A stretch of 64,000 bases of DNA from Oreohelix idahoensis (lineage: Eukaryota; Mollusca; Gastropoda; Stylommatophora; Oreohelicidae), in contig JAMPIV010017762.1 of the NCBI GenBank assembly GCA_024509875.1, positions 1 through 64,000 on the forward strand. Direction: 5' to 3'. The notes beneath the pieces are model-generated. The model was given only the letters and a program-made list of their open reading frames with translations, did no database searches and had not been told where the DNA came from. Below, piece by piece: positions 9,407 through 22,223 of the stretch. The stretch's first letter is position 1; every line of letters starts with the position of its first letter. A program made the position numbers and the translations under genes.

Positions 9407-11710
9407 ACACAATCACACAAGAAACACCCAGTAAACAATACATGGCAATAGAAAAAAACATACAACGCTGCAGACAGATAGGGCAAATAGTAGACCTAAA
9501 CGGAACCACACAGACAGAAACACAAAACATAGTACAGGCTTTTGAAGATTACTACAGAAACCTGTACACAGAAGAAAACGTCCAGTCACACATACAAGAC
9601 ACATTTATGCACTTTACAAAGAAACTATCAGATGACGACAAGCAAGGTCTAGATGCCGAGCTGACACTTACAGACATAACACTCGCAATAAACACTATGC
9701 AAAAAGACAAATCACCAGGGCCAGACGGACTCACAGCAGAATTTTATCAACACTTTGTTCCCATCTTAAGCCCCCTTCTATTAAAAGTATACACAGAAGC
9801 TTTCGGGAACAAAGAACTCCCGCCAAGCTTGAACATGTCATACATCACTCTCATACCCAAAGGCAACTCAGACAAAACACTCCTTAAAAACTACAGACCT
9901 ATATCTCTCCTAAACGTAGACTACAAAATTTTAACAAAAACGCTAACAAACAAACTAAAACCATTCATGACCAAACTCATACACGAAGACCAGCAGTGTA
10001 GCGTTCAACACAGAAATATTCACCAGCACACACATTTCTTCAGAGACATAATCAACTACACACACGAGAAGGATTGTCAGTCGTCATTCCTATCTCTCGA
10101 TCAAGAGAAAGCTTTTGATCGAATATCACACTCATACCTTCACAAAACATTGCTACATTGCAATATAGGTGGACATTTTAGGAAATGGATTGAAATCCTT
10201 TACGCGAAGTCCGAAAGCAAGGTTTTGGTAAATCACACTTTTACCAACACTTTCAGGTTAACGCGATCCGTCAGGCAGGGGTGTCCTCTCTCCCTCCTAC
10301 TCTACGTTCTAGCACTAGAACCCATGCTGGAAAAAATTAGAAAGGACAGCTCTATTAAGGGCACCTTTATACCAGGGAAAGGCGAGCAAAAGTTGATTGC
10401 TTACGCAGACGACACCACCTTTTTCCCACCAAATGACAAGTCTATTGCAAACATTCTAAACACATTCACAGATTTTAGTAAAGGTAGCGGAGCTAAAGTC
10501 AACGTACAGAAATCAACTATAATGGGCATAGGCAAATGAAAAACAAAACAGACTTTCCATTTGGGCTTGTACAAACAAACAACATCAAAATCTACGGCAT
10601 CACTTTTCCTTCACACCCAATCCACACACACAAAGACACATGGCAGAACCTAACATCACGAATAACATACATGCTTCATAGATACAAATTCAAAACCACA
10701 ACAATTTTTGGACGAAGCACGATTGTAAACACTTATGTCATTCCCAAATTATTATACGTAGCCACAGTTTTGGACCCTCCGAAACAGACCATTACAGACA
10801 TAAACAAACAGATCAGAAGATTTATTTTTAGTCGTACAATCTACAGCATAAAACATAAGACACTCATACAAGAAAAGAAACAGAGAGGGATTGCACTCCA
10901 GGACATACAGACACAGATCCAAGCACTAAGAATCAAACACGTAGGGAGCATCATCAAATATCCAGAGCAACACGCGCTAGCACACTATTACATGGGGCTT
11001 AGACTCACCAGACTGAGACCACTAAACAACTCAATGCCGCACCATTTCGGCCCACTACCATCATTTTACAAGTCATGCATACAAGCTATTCACGGACACG
11101 ACAACTTAATTTACCAGAAAACAAATGCAATTTACAAACACTTAGTCAAACTACAAGCACCCCCAGTACACCTCAGAATTAAAAGAGGACAGAAATATTT
11201 CAAGACAAATTATACTGACACTTTCACAAACTTACATAACCCTCACATCACTGCCAAGGCAAAAGAAGTTACCTTTAGACTCCTATACAACATTACACCC
11301 ACAAAAGAACGACAAACCCACAGATCCAAGCAAACATCACAGTGTCAGCTGTGCAAAACACGCATACAAGAAACTGAAGACCATATTTACTACACATGCA
11401 ATACAGTCATACCCATGAGGAAAGCATTGCAAGATATAATTGCTTCACACACAGGACGACTTGTAGACACTTACAGAGCATTTTTTTTTTGAATGCGCTC
11501 TCAAAAACAACACCACTCATACAAACAAAACTTCTCATTTTATTGTCTCAATATAGATATCTCATTTGGACTTTTCGCAACTTAGCAATGTTCAAATACC
11601 GTCTTTTTAATTCGCAGATGCTTTTAAATGTTTTTCTGCAAAAGGTACTGTCTATTTCACCCGATTTTAATGTACAGCGGAGCAACACTCCTCCGCTCTC
11701 TCCATCTTAA
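9370..11710 (+). pseudogene. L1/Tx1-like reverse transcriptase, unit 2 (best preserved copy)
   Basis: Reading is open from the junction (QGALLRTKLN...) through 10539. Counted from the ATG at 9442, the catalytic block FLSLDQEKAFDR has its Asp at residue 220, RQGCPLS lies at about 278-284 and YADD at 321-324. The frame then breaks at ATGA (10536-10539). The downstream frame 10536-11492 carries the region after the palm and a C-terminal CQLCKTR...H...C motif. A longer T-run at 11481-11490 shifts the frame again, and the end to 11710 is read in a third frame. L1/Tx1 proteins keep all of this in a single ORF2, so two frameshifts and a missing endonuclease make this inactive. Confidence 0.85.
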
Positions 11711-13347
11711 GTACGGGCTAGCCTCTTGAAAGGCGACTCAGAAGCGTGTTCAACTGTTACTAAGTTGAAGCCTGCACGACTGAGAACAAAGCAATCCGTA
11801 ACACATACCGACCGTCCTCCTACCCGGGGCCTTCAGTAGTGTCTCTCTCGCCCCCTTCTGCCTGTCTTCTTGATGCGTTTTCCAACGCTATTCCTAACCT
11901 GGGGTCTTTCATAACGCTCTATTCCCCCCGCACCGCTTATTGTATTGTTGAAGTGAATTTAATTTGTGAATGCATGTGTAAAAAATTACTAGTGAATGCG
12001 CGCAAGTTTTTTTTATTTTTTATATACCATGTACTTTTATTATAAATTGTTTGAAAAATGTACATCAATTTTTACATGAATATAAATATGTTTTCAACTT
12101 TGGAATTCCCCCTCCCCCATCCCCCATTTCACCTTGAAATTATTAATGGACACCGCCAAATTGACATGAATGTACAGAAATGCTCAACTTTAGTAGTTAC
12201 GTTCCTCACCTTGTATTTACAGTTTATGAATGTATTTTATTGTATGTTATAAATTGAACATGTTTGGGAATTTCAAATTGAATATTCTCTAGGGAACATG
12301 ATTACAAACTACCCCTTGTATCTTTCTCGAAATGCCGATGTGCCTAGCCGCCTTTATGGCTCAAGGCTGTATGCGTAATGCAGCACACAATTGGCCACTA
12401 TACTTTCAACCCGGGGGCTTTCAATATCTCGCCCAGACAAAATTTTCACGTGTTCTTTGTCCTGTCAGCCAAACTGTCCACTGAAGTTACTTCAGAATGC
12501 AATCACCATTAGTCACCTGGTACGACATGCCGAGGGTGAAGTAGACCATATTTCTTCCATGTATTTCCAGTCACCTCCCATGTACGACACTATATTTACA
12601 ATAGACAAGATGTGATGTTTTATTTGAGACACTTTGATAAATGCACTTGATAGAATGAATAAATGTCATTATAAAATGGGAAAAAAGAGAAAAATTATGG
12701 AAGAAGAGACTTGAAACCTGTTAAAAATTTTAATATGCATAGTGTGTTTTGTGTTTCGCCTAGGGAAACAAAGAAATGTTTCAAGAATCTAATTTGTTTG
12801 ACACATGTACCAACAACGTCAATTCAATTCCCCCCCCCCTTTTTCTTTTCTTCCCCCACCTTTTTAGTAATATACATGCCCCACAGGGTCTTTTGTTGTC
12901 TGGTTTTTAAGATAACCCTTTAGGTATTCGTAAATTTCCTTGTTAAAGTATGTTTGGCTTTTTTGTAAGGTCCATTTTTCTTATCACGACAATGCATCCA
13001 ATGAGTCGAAAATTTTTGTACATGTTGAAATGCTAATATGGTTTCCACACCGCACTGAATACGGGTAAACATAACTCCCGTCCCTATCTTTGAGACAGTG
13101 CCTGCTAAGCCTTCGTGGCTACTCAGCAGAGCACGCCGAACTGTTGCACATCATCTGAAACCTGCCCACATTCGGAGGTAAACACGTTTTGTGTAAACAT
13201 AATGACCATCCCTTTAAACTGGGCCTTTTTCAGGCAACATAGTATCCGAGCACCTGCTAGTACCGGCTTAGCCCGGAACACAGCCATACCTTCTGCCTGT
13301 GTGTGTGTGTGTGCAGGCGACCCCTTATAAAATCCATTAAGCATGTG
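11711..13347 (+). other. 3' tail of the L1/Tx1-like element, unit 2, up to LINE-1
   Basis: No gene seen. Same content as 4254-5868, with shorter C-tracts near 12108-12125 and 12831-12839, and a (TG)n tract near 13298-13313. It ends at the LINE-1 target duplication. Confidence 0.7.
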
Positions 13348-13357
13348 TACAAAAGTA

Positions 13358-13891
13358 GGACGACATCATTCAATCATCATTACCGATCGAGAACTCTCGG
13401 TCACGTTCTCGAGTGCAGTGAAAGTTTTCAGTACGCTACAAAGGACGAATTTCAGATAAGTTTTTTTCTCTTCTTTAACATATTTAAACTAAATATTATT
13501 AACCACCTATAGTATTCGTTGATTGCTTTTAAACGTTGGCTAGGGTTGATAGGGGTATTGGAATAAATGAAATGTTGGTGAAATAGAATAAGCACATGTA
13601 GGCCAACCACTTGTGGTCTTCATTTGTAAAGTGCAGTAGCCATCTTGCTTTTCTTTGTGTAATTAATACAGGCATCTTTCAGCGCAGAGCCGCGCGTGAA
13701 AAAAAATCAAATTTAATACAAATTTACTAGCTTAGTAGTAGGACTATTCAGCCCTTAATTATTGATAGCTAAACATAATTTAAAATTTATATTTAAAAAA
13801 ATAAATAAATAAATAAATAGGCCTAAATAAATAAATATATTAACTTGACTGGTGTTAATTTAGCAAAAAAAGGGCAAATAAGTACAACATA
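13358..13891 (+). other. LINE-1 5' untranslated region
   Basis: 534 bases before the first ORF1 ATG. It starts ggacgacatcattcaatc, has a small inverted segment (cgagaactctcgg...gttctcgag) near 13379-13407 and an AAATAAAT run near 13799-13818. Having this much sequence upstream of ORF1 suggests the 5' end is complete or nearly so. An internal promoter is expected for such elements, but no motif is demonstrable here. Confidence 0.55.
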
Positions 13892-15519
13892 ATGCTAACC
13901 AGATTGCAGTTAGGGGAGGGAAAAGCTTGGAGCAAATCATCAGAAAGACATACTAAGGAAGGAACATCAAAACGGACAGAAAATGAGAGGAACAAAAGCC
14001 CTGGTCTAAAGGACACAGAAATTAAGGGCAAAATGGAAACCATCAATGAAAAAACAAAAGTGAACCCTGAAGTAAATAAAGACAGGGGAACAAACAAAAA
14101 GAGCAACGAGAAAAAAAACAGAAATTCTGACTTCAAAGCAAGGTGCTGCAAACAATGGATCACCACCTTCGACAGGAAATAAAGCCGCAGAACACATTAG
14201 GAAGGACAAAGAGGGAAATGCAAGCCAATGCACTCAGGAAACCAAAGAACACAAAGAAAGTGCCGAGGACAGCCTAAAGGAAACAAAAAACCCACAGAAG
14301 AAGAGTTAAAATCACTCAAGTAGGAGGGACAGAAGCCACTCTGAGAGCCCTACCCGATGACAAAATCATGGTTATCCTAGAAAAAATAATAGACAAAAAA
14401 TCTATTAACAGATTACAAAAAACAAGCAATGGTGTAGTAATCTGTTTGAACAGCACAGAAAAAGCCAAGGTCCTAATAAATGAACTGAAAGAAAAGTCCA
14501 AAGAAGTACAACTCCCACATAAAATAAATATACAAATGGAGCTGATCAAAGAGATTAGAAAAGTCGTAATCAAGGGCATCGATACAAACCTAACAGAAGA
14601 AGAGATCCACACAAACATAGTGAAAGAAAACCCAGAAACTAAGATAGAAAAGGTAGAACGAATTAAAACTAAGCTGCAGAAGAATACATCAGTGATAGTG
14701 TTGAGTGTGCAGGGTACAGAAATACCCAAAGAGATCAAAATCTGCAAGAGAATCAGGAAGACTGAAACATTCATACCACCAATCATCCAATGCACAAATT
14801 GTCAAGGCTTTAGTCACATGCAGCATGCTTGTAAAAGAGCAACAAGATGTAGTTTCTGTGCAGGAGCACACAAACACAGAGACTGCACAATGGCTAAAGA
14901 GGACAAAGACTACAAACAAGAAAATAAAAACAGAAGATGTGCAAACTGCCAGGGTAACCACAGTGCCAGGTACCAGGGGTGTCCAGTCTTCCAAGAGACA
15001 AAATACATACTTAAAGAAGCTCTAGAAACCAACACACCAATCTGGAAAGTGAAAGAAACACAGAAAGCAAACAGCCACCTTCAAAACTCCCAAGAAAACA
15101 ACATCAAGAAACAAATAAAACAAATAACCACTGAAGTACAAAACTTAAAGGAGAAAATACAGAAAAAAGATGAAAGTAAAACACACATAAGCAACAGCGA
15201 AGTAGAAAACAACACAGAAGAGACAGAACATAATATCACCCAAGCCAGGCAGGTATTAGAAGAAATTAAAATAGCACAACAGGCAATAGAAAGAGACCTC
15301 AAAATAATAACAGAAATAAAAGAGGCTAATGAAGAAATCCTTTAAAAAATAGAGAGAGAAAGAGCTAGTTTGTCAGACGAAAAAATGGAAGAAAAATTTA
15401 AGGAAACAGTGGAACTACACCTAACATACATAGCAGAAAGAGTTCGGAGTACAATGGTTACTTGGAATGATGAGTTTGTGGAGAACATTAGAGATAGTGA
15501 ACAAAACCAAAAGAAGTAG
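13892..15519 (+). pseudogene. LINE-1 ORF1 (Gag-like nucleic-acid-binding protein), broken
   Basis: N-terminal part 13892-14182 is Lys/Glu-rich. After a frame break the main part runs from 14368. Counting from there, three zinc knuckles are visible: C142-C145-H150-C155, C161-C164-H168-C173 and C191-C194-H198-C205. A coiled-coil-like Glu/Lys region follows (about residues 235-320). A TAA at 15343-15345 interrupts the frame, but the same frame stays open afterwards to a TAG at 15517-15519, so TAA is most simply a nonsense mutation. Gag-like ORF1 proteins of I/jockey LINEs coat the element RNA and carry it to the nucleus. ORF2 begins 57 bases after this stop. Confidence 0.8.
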
Positions 15520-15575
15520 ATCCCCTATCAAAGAACCTAATAAAAACAATAACATAACTAAGCTAACCACACTAA

Positions 15576-18500
15576 ATGGGGACCAAAGACTCTAGAGCTA
15601 TCAAAGTAGTTCAGTGGAACTGTAGGGGTGCCAGGAAGAACCTGATGTCTCTTATGGGACAGTATAAGGAGGCAAAACCCATCTTTGCAATACAAGAAAC
15701 CCTCCTGAACTCCAAACAGAAACTGAACTACCAAGGGTATATAACACTTAGAAATGATAGACCTGAGGGAAGAGGAGGGGGCGTGGCCCTTTTAATACAT
15801 GAAGACGACAAAATAGTAAATTGGGAACAATTCAACACAGAAAATATTGAAGGAATAAGTGTAACATTAGACAGTGAGCCAGATAACTTAAAAATAATAA
15901 ACATTTATAGCCCCAAGGGTAATATAACCGATAGGGACATTGCCACTATTAACACACAAATAGACCAAAGAACATTATTGGTAGGTGACTTTAATGCACA
16001 CCATGAGGCATGGGGTAACAACAGTAATGATCCAGCAGGAAAAAGACTGTTGGACTACATTGAAAGTGCTGAGCTAATCATACTAAATGATGGCTCAGTG
16101 ACAAGGGTTAACCCATGCAACAGTGGAGGAGATACAGCAATAGACATAAGTATTATAACACCAAACCTAGCCTCTGCTAAATGGGAAGTACTGAATGACT
16201 CCAGCTCAGACCACTTACCCATAGAAATAAACCTAAACGACAAATATAGAACTAGTCCAAAAAGCTCGAAACCTACATTCAACCTAAAAAAGGCAAATTG
16301 GGAGTCCTTCCAATTGGAGCTAAGTAAACTAAGCATAGAACAAATTGAATCTAACAGTATAGATATATTTGCAGAAAAACTAACAAATGAGATTTTAAAA
16401 ATAGCAATAAAATATATACCAAACAGGAATATGCCTGAGCACTTAAAACCAACACAAAAAGGTAAAAATAGGAAAAGAAACAAAGATAAAAATCCAGTAC
16501 CATGGTGGACAGACAGATGTTCAGAACAACTGAAATTGAGGGAGAGGGCCCTTACAAAGTATAGAAAAACCAAAACTGAAGAGAATTACACAAACTATAA
16601 AAAAAAAAGAAATGAAACAAATAAAATAATATTCAGAGCTAAAGAAAAGAGTTGGAGAACTTTTTGTCAAACATTAAACCATAGGTCACAAGTAACTACA
16701 GTTTGGAGAAAACTAAAAGCAATTAAAGGAGGAAACCACAAGAAATTTAAAATCCCAACAATTAAAATACCAGAGAGAGCTGAAACAGATAGAGAAAAAG
16801 CCAACATACTAGCTAAATACTTCTATCAGGTTAGTTCAATAGACAGTCTAGATAAGGCAGAAATAAATAGACGGAAGACACTGCTAGAAAAATTAAAAGG
16901 AGAAAATATGGACACCACACAGGATGCTAATTATTTAAATGCAGATATTACAGTAGATGAAATAGATAGAGCTTTAGCAGGAAAAACCAATACTACCTCT
17001 GGGGAAGACATTCTGAGCTATGAAATCCTCAAAAAGGTACCAAATACAACTCTAAGAGTGATTGCATCCCTCTACAACAAAATCTGGCACACGGGAAAAA
17101 TACCGTGTTCATGGAAGACAGCAGTAGTCATCCCCATACTAAAGCCAGATAAGGAAACACATGATGTCAGCTCATACAGGCCAATATCGTTAACATCGCA
17201 TCTAGGAAAAATTCTAGAAACAATAGTCAACAGCAGACTAAAATTTCACCTAGAAAAGCATAATTTGTACAGTCCAACCCAAGCAGGCTTTAGAAGCCAA
17301 CATAGTACAATAGAGCAACTGTTGAGGCTGGAACATGATGTTAAAACAGGCTTCAAAAGGAATGAAAAGACAGTAGCAGTATTCCTTGATGTAGCAAGAG
17401 CATATGATGAGTGTTGGAGGGAGGGTGCACTACACAAAATCAGGAAATTAGGTATAGTAGGCAGAACCTACAATTATCTAGAAAACTTCCTGCAGGATAG
17501 ATACTTCACGGTACAAATAAACAATGATAGATCTGAGGTGTATGAGCAACAGAATGGAATTCCCCAGGGATCAGTAATATCACCATCTATCTTTACGATT
17601 ATGGTCAACGACCTAGGCGACGAGTTTAAAGATTTAAAAAACAACTTATCCCAGTTTGCAGATGAATCTGCGATATGGAGAACGGGAAGAAATCTCCCAT
17701 TCCTCTATAAAACAGTACAAAGGCAAATGGATAAAGTATCTGACTGGATGAACAAGTGGGGATTTAATCTAAATGTTAAAAAAACCGGGCACAATGGGCT
17801 AATCACCTGTTTGCCAAGTCACTTCGATTACATGTCCGCCCATGGGCCTTGTGCACTTGGGTACCCTCTACACCTCGTTTCACGGGGTAGAAGAGGTTCC
17901 GATTATGAGATGAGTTAAAAAAACCATAGGAATGATCTTCAGTAGAGGGCGTGTAATTAAAAACAATATAATTGACATAAGAATTAATGAGCAAAAAGTA
18001 TGCACAGCAAAATCAACTAGATTTCTGGGTATGGTATTAGACCAGCAACTAAACTGGAACAAACACATAGACCTATTAGTGCAAAGCAGTAGGGACTTAT
18101 TAACATGCTAAGATATATGAAAGGAAGTGGTTGGGGCGCCTGCAATAAGACCATGTTAACCTTCTATAAATCATTTATTAGGGGCAAACTTGACTATGCC
18201 AGTGTTGTCTGTGCATCAGCCGCCCCAAGCAATAAGAAAAAACTAGACACAATCCAAAACCAGGCACAGTCAATAATAGCAGGTGCCTCAAAGGGAACAT
18301 CAGCAGAGGCACTAGAAGTAGCGCTAGGCATTATACCCCTGGAGCTAAGGAGAAAATAACTGAGATTCAGCTACTGGGCAAGAGTGGCAAAAGATCCAAC
18401 TCACCCAGCACATAAAACCTTTGATAGGGGTAACCAGTACATGGGCCACATTCCATTAAACCATAATAGATACCTGTCAGGGTGGAAAACAATGGATAAG

Positions 18501-19519
18501 TGGATCAATACCCAGACCTATTTAATGCGATAAACAGTAGTGCTCTGTATAAAGCAAAGATCCCACCATGGGAATTAAAAGTGCCAGAAACTGACTTCCA
18601 CTTAACAAAGATCATAAATAAATCTAACGACATAATCTCAGCAAAAAGTAAAACACTAGAGTACATAGAACGGTATATAAATAATAGCCTAACTATATAT
18701 ACAGATGGGTCAAAAGATGAAGAAGGACAATTAGGAGCAGGAATAGCAATACCAAAATTAAAAATTTATAAAAGATACAAAGTAACAGGTAATACATCCA
18801 TCTTTACAGCAGAATTAGTGGCAATCCTAAAAGCTTTAGAAATAGCTGCAGAAAATCCACCAAAAAAAGTAACCATTCTCACAGATTCCCTATCATCAGT
18901 ATTAGCTATCAGAAACAGAAATGAATGTAGCAGGCCAGATATTATAGAGGAAATACTACAGGTTAATACATATCTACAAACTATAGGATGCAGTGCAACA
19001 ATAACATGGATACCATCACATGTGGGGATAGCAGGAAATGAGCTTGCAGACAAAGAAGCCAAAGGGGGTAGAGCTAGCCATAACAAAATTGAAGTAGGCT
19101 TAGGGAAGTTTGAAATTAAGAGCTTAATTGCTCAAGCAATAACTAAAGAGTGGATAACAGCATGGGACCAAAGTAAAAAAGCAAGACACTCATATAAAAT
19201 CCTTAAAAAACCAAGCAAAAAATGTCAAATAAAAGATGAACTAAAAATACCAATTAATAAAAAATTGCTGAGGCTCAAGCTTGGAACTGGATATTTCATG
19301 ATTGAGGAACCCACATGTGAAGAGTGTCAAGAACCAAACACAATTAGACACTTTCTGGTGGACTGCAAGAAATATGACCAACAGAGGCAAAATATTAAGA
19401 CATACTGTAGTAACCACAATGTAGAAATGAGGGTAGAAAATCTCATAGGCACAAAGACCCCTTCAGAAATGCAAAAGTTAATAAAACACTATATTACAAA
19501 AACTAAAGCTAACATATAA
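15576..19519 (+). pseudogene. LINE-1 ORF2 (endonuclease, reverse transcriptase, RNase H), broken
   Basis: Endonuclease: WNCRG near residue 14, IQETLL, GDFNAHHEAWGN and SDHLPIEI. Reverse transcriptase: SYRPISLTS, AGFRSQHSTIEQ, FLDVARAYDECW, IPQGSVISP and a catalytic box reading FADE (residues 694-697) where [FY]xDD is expected. At 17787 a 127-bp insertion ends the ORF. Beyond it the thumb continues in other frames (18105-18359), and the last frame (18500-19519) encodes RNase H with YTDGSKDE, an E in FTAELVAIL, LTDSLSSV and HVGIAGNELADKEA, then a terminal CEECQ...H...C motif. Insertion, at least two frame changes, a stop at 18357-18359 and the altered catalytic Asp together show loss of function. 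Confidence 0.88.
17787..17913 (+). mobile_element. 127-bp SINE-like insertion inside LINE-1 ORF2
   Basis: Flanked by a perfect 12-bp direct repeat (gttaaaaaaacc at 17775-17786 and 17914-17925). The coding sequence of LINE-1 resumes after the second repeat. The insert starts gggcacaatgggctaatcac, which resembles the start of a tRNA-related SINE, and contains gggtaccc. No convincing box B was found, so the SINE label is tentative, but the duplication makes it a real insertion. Confidence 0.7.
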
Positions 19520-19860
19520 AAAACAAATAAGGATTTGAGTCAGTAGTCCAAACTCGTGAAAGACTCGCCACAGATACATACAGATTAACCAAAGAAACCA
19601 TAAAGTGAAAATTAAAAACATACTAACTTAGAAAATAGCATATTTTGGAATTTCTTTTAAAAACCATGTTGAACTATAACTACAAAAGGAAAAATACCGA
19701 CTAGAGATAATATAGTATAAAATAAATAAAAACAAAAACATATTACAATAAAGGAAACACGTCCTGATATAACCAACAACTCCATGTACATGGTAGATGG
19801 TTGAAAGGGGCGTGCTACAAAGGAAAGTAGCAAACACATTAATTAAAAAAAAAAAAAAAA
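19520..19860 (+). other. LINE-1 3' untranslated region and A-tail
   Basis: AT-rich, no gene. It ends with an A-run (19845-19860) directly against the target duplication. No AATAAA stands immediately before the A-run. Confidence 0.65.
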
Positions 19861-20691
19861 TACAAAAGTACCTGCGGGTAAAAGGAATTTCTTATAGTGC
19901 CACGTAATTTTTCATTTAAGTTATCTCTAATGTTTTAACTGCTGTAACATACACATGTCCTGTAAAATTAATTGAAAGTTCTTATATTGCAATGTAATTT
20001 CATTCTTACTTGTTGTAAAATGTACACTGATTTGTAAAATTGCAAAGAAATGAAAATAAAGTTCACTTTAAAAAAAAAAAAAACGAAACTTTTTTTGACG
20101 GCGTATTTGCCTTACATAAATGTTTATATAAATAAGAACGTATCTGTCACGAAATAAAATAATACCGTAGTGCAAGTCGGCTTTAGTGTGAATCGTTTTA
20201 GGAAGGTTTAACTATTCTTTGGTTTTAATTGTACTATTGCGTTGAGGTGTGCTTCTAAAGTGCATTCTGAAGAGAGTGGTACCAGTTTTAAGTGGAGCAT
20301 AGGGAGCAGCGCTGGTGTAATGTTTACCACACTGCGCTAGCGATCATGTGTTCAAGGAAATGAAAATGGTGAGGATGACAAGGAAAGACCTTGAACTGAT
20401 GGTACGCAACAGGAGGACATAGCATGTGTTCGTGGAAGGCCTATGCTCCTTGGAGAGCTAAAGGGTATTGATTGATTGTTTGAATTATTTGTTACAGTGA
20501 CAGAGTTTGATCATAGGATGAGCAGAATAAACAACACTGAAGCACAACCTTGAAGATTTCTGTTTTATTTTTGTTGTGACATTGAAATGAGCAAAGTGTT
20601 TACAATTATTAAATATAGGCAGATTCATCTCAAGTTTTGAACCACGCTCAGTATCTTTCTTTATTTATATCTTTTATTTATAGAATTCTGT

Positions 20692-20938
20692 CTGATTGGC
20701 AGAGTTGGTTAGAGCGCTAGTGGTCAGAGGTGCCGGGTTTGATTCATGGTATCGACATGCTTCAGTGTACCCAGCTGTAAATGGGTACCTGGCTTTGCAC
20801 TTGAGTTAGGGAAGGAAAAGGCAGTGAGGAGGAAGGAAATTGGCGACCCCGCCTCTTGAAGCTGGACCTAGTATAGTGAAGTCTCTAACACTTCATTCCC
20901 CTACAGCAGTATCTGCTATGAGACTACCTTGACCTTTT
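20692..20938 (+). repeat. tRNA-derived SINE in unit 3
   Basis: Same copy as in unit 2, with one extra G in the body (gttagggaagg near 20808-20815). Confidence 0.65.
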
Positions 20939-21170
20939 ATTTTTGGTTTGGTTTTAAGGACTATCTTTATTGTACACTGACTACTGCATCAGTGTCCGAT
21001 CTCCTTCCTTAGATTACACAAGGAGGATCTCAGCACAGTGCACCAACTCCGTAGCACCGACGAGAATCCCATGTATGTATAAAGAAATCACACATTCTAT
21101 AAATATTTTTGTGGTGGGTAAATTTCTAATTTTTAATTTTTGCCATGGATACGGCCTTATGGCCTACTCT

Positions 21171-21280
21171 TTTCAATGTCCAACTGTCGTGTGATTTTCA
21201 ATGTCCATCTGTCGTGTGATTTTCAATGTCCATCTGTCGTGTGATTTTCAATGTCCATCTGTCGTGTGATTTTCAATGTG
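21171..21280 (+). repeat. 25-bp minisatellite, unit 3 (4 copies)
   Basis: Four copies, one fewer than unit 2, with otherwise identical flanks. Confidence 0.88.
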
Positions 21281-21451
21281 GTCAACTTGCACACGGGACC
21301 TCCTATGTTTTTGCCCTTATCAGAGAAGGTAGGCACCCGATCTCACTATCAAGGACATCAGGGGGGAGTATGACGTCATTTGGACCACTGGTTCTGAAAA
21401 AAACAAAATGTCCATAAATTATATTCCCTCTACTGGGAATCATGCCCAGTA

Positions 21452-22223
21452 CAAGGCCGGCTCAACAGACGGTGCAACTCGGGCATTTGCACGGGGCGGC
21501 AAGCTTTGGGGGGCGGCAAAATGTTTTCTACTTATTTTTACAATCCCGCGAAATATGATGCCTTTGTACATCTCTGGGAGAATGTTTTCTTGTGGCCAGA
21601 GATCACGTGATATACACTGTCTTGGAAATCCCAGTCAGATCAGTAAGCAGTTTCCAACAATTCTTAATATGATGCAGCTTATTCAATTCAACTAATGACA
21701 ATCTCGCGTGACCCAGATTAGCCAATCATAGGCTACTTAAGTACTGATTTTATTTATCGACCGTTCTATGTTGGCGGCTCGAACGTTTCACTTGTTTTCG
21801 AGTGTGTATTCAAGGAAGTTGATTTTGTTCAGTGTTAGTGTGCTAAGTGTTACAGAGATAAATAAGTTTTTTAAACGTTTTATGGAAATTAGTACAGTGC
21901 TTCATCGTCCTTTCATTACTAAATAATTCATTTATTGTAGGGTTTATTTAAAACAGTTTTAATATTCAAATAGATATAATGTCCGATAAAAGAAAAAAAA
22001 AACTAGCAGGTGCCGAATATCGGAAACGGAAACAGGAAAAAGAACGCGATATTCAAAAACATAGCGGGGCTTTACATAAATACCAGTATCTAGAAACTGA
22101 AACAGCTAATGTAGGACAGAAGAAAATAAGCAAATGTACCGAAACAAATGATTCTGAGCTCATGGCAACAACTTCTAACTCGGACCGCAGTAATGTAGAT
22201 ATTACTAACCATGTCGAAAATAC
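21452..22223 (+). mobile_element. hAT-1 transposon 5' end, unit 3
   Basis: Starts caaggccggctcaac. It includes the 93-residue chimeric ORF at 21979-22260 (MSDKRKKK...), identical to that of unit 2. Confidence 0.77.

Larger units (their letters stand above)
13358..19860 (+). mobile_element. LINE-1: near full-length I-type non-LTR retrotransposon
   Basis: A 6503-base insertion ends in an A-run (19845-19860) and is flanked by a perfect 10-bp duplication, tacaaaagta (13348-13357 and 19861-19870). Unit 3 has the empty site with a single copy at 35280-35289. Layout: 5' UTR 13358-13891, ORF1, ORF2 (endonuclease, reverse transcriptase, RNase H, C-terminal zinc motif), 3' UTR 19520-19844. An RNase H domain after reverse transcriptase is typical of I-group LINEs. 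The coding regions are damaged (see the two pseudogene entries), so this copy is dead although its insertion is younger than the array. Confidence 0.92.
9370..20083 (+). mobile_element. 5'-truncated L1/Tx1-like non-LTR retrotransposon, unit 2, split by LINE-1
   Basis: Coding part to 11710, then a 3' tail 11711-13347, LINE-1 with its duplicated target at 13348-19870, and the rest of the tail with AATAAA at 20055-20060 and poly(A) at 20070-20083. The left end joins hAT-1 exactly as in units 1 and 3. Confidence 0.8.
7424..20301 (+). repeat. Tandem composite unit 2 (about 6.36 kb plus LINE-1)
   Basis: Same order as unit 1. After removal of LINE-1 and one target duplication (6513 bases) the length is about 6365. 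It is very similar to unit 3 by eye, closer than unit 1 is to either. Spacer 7424-7813 and 8061-8290 hold nothing recognisable; 20084-20301 is the inter-unit spacer after the poly(A). Confidence 0.93.
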
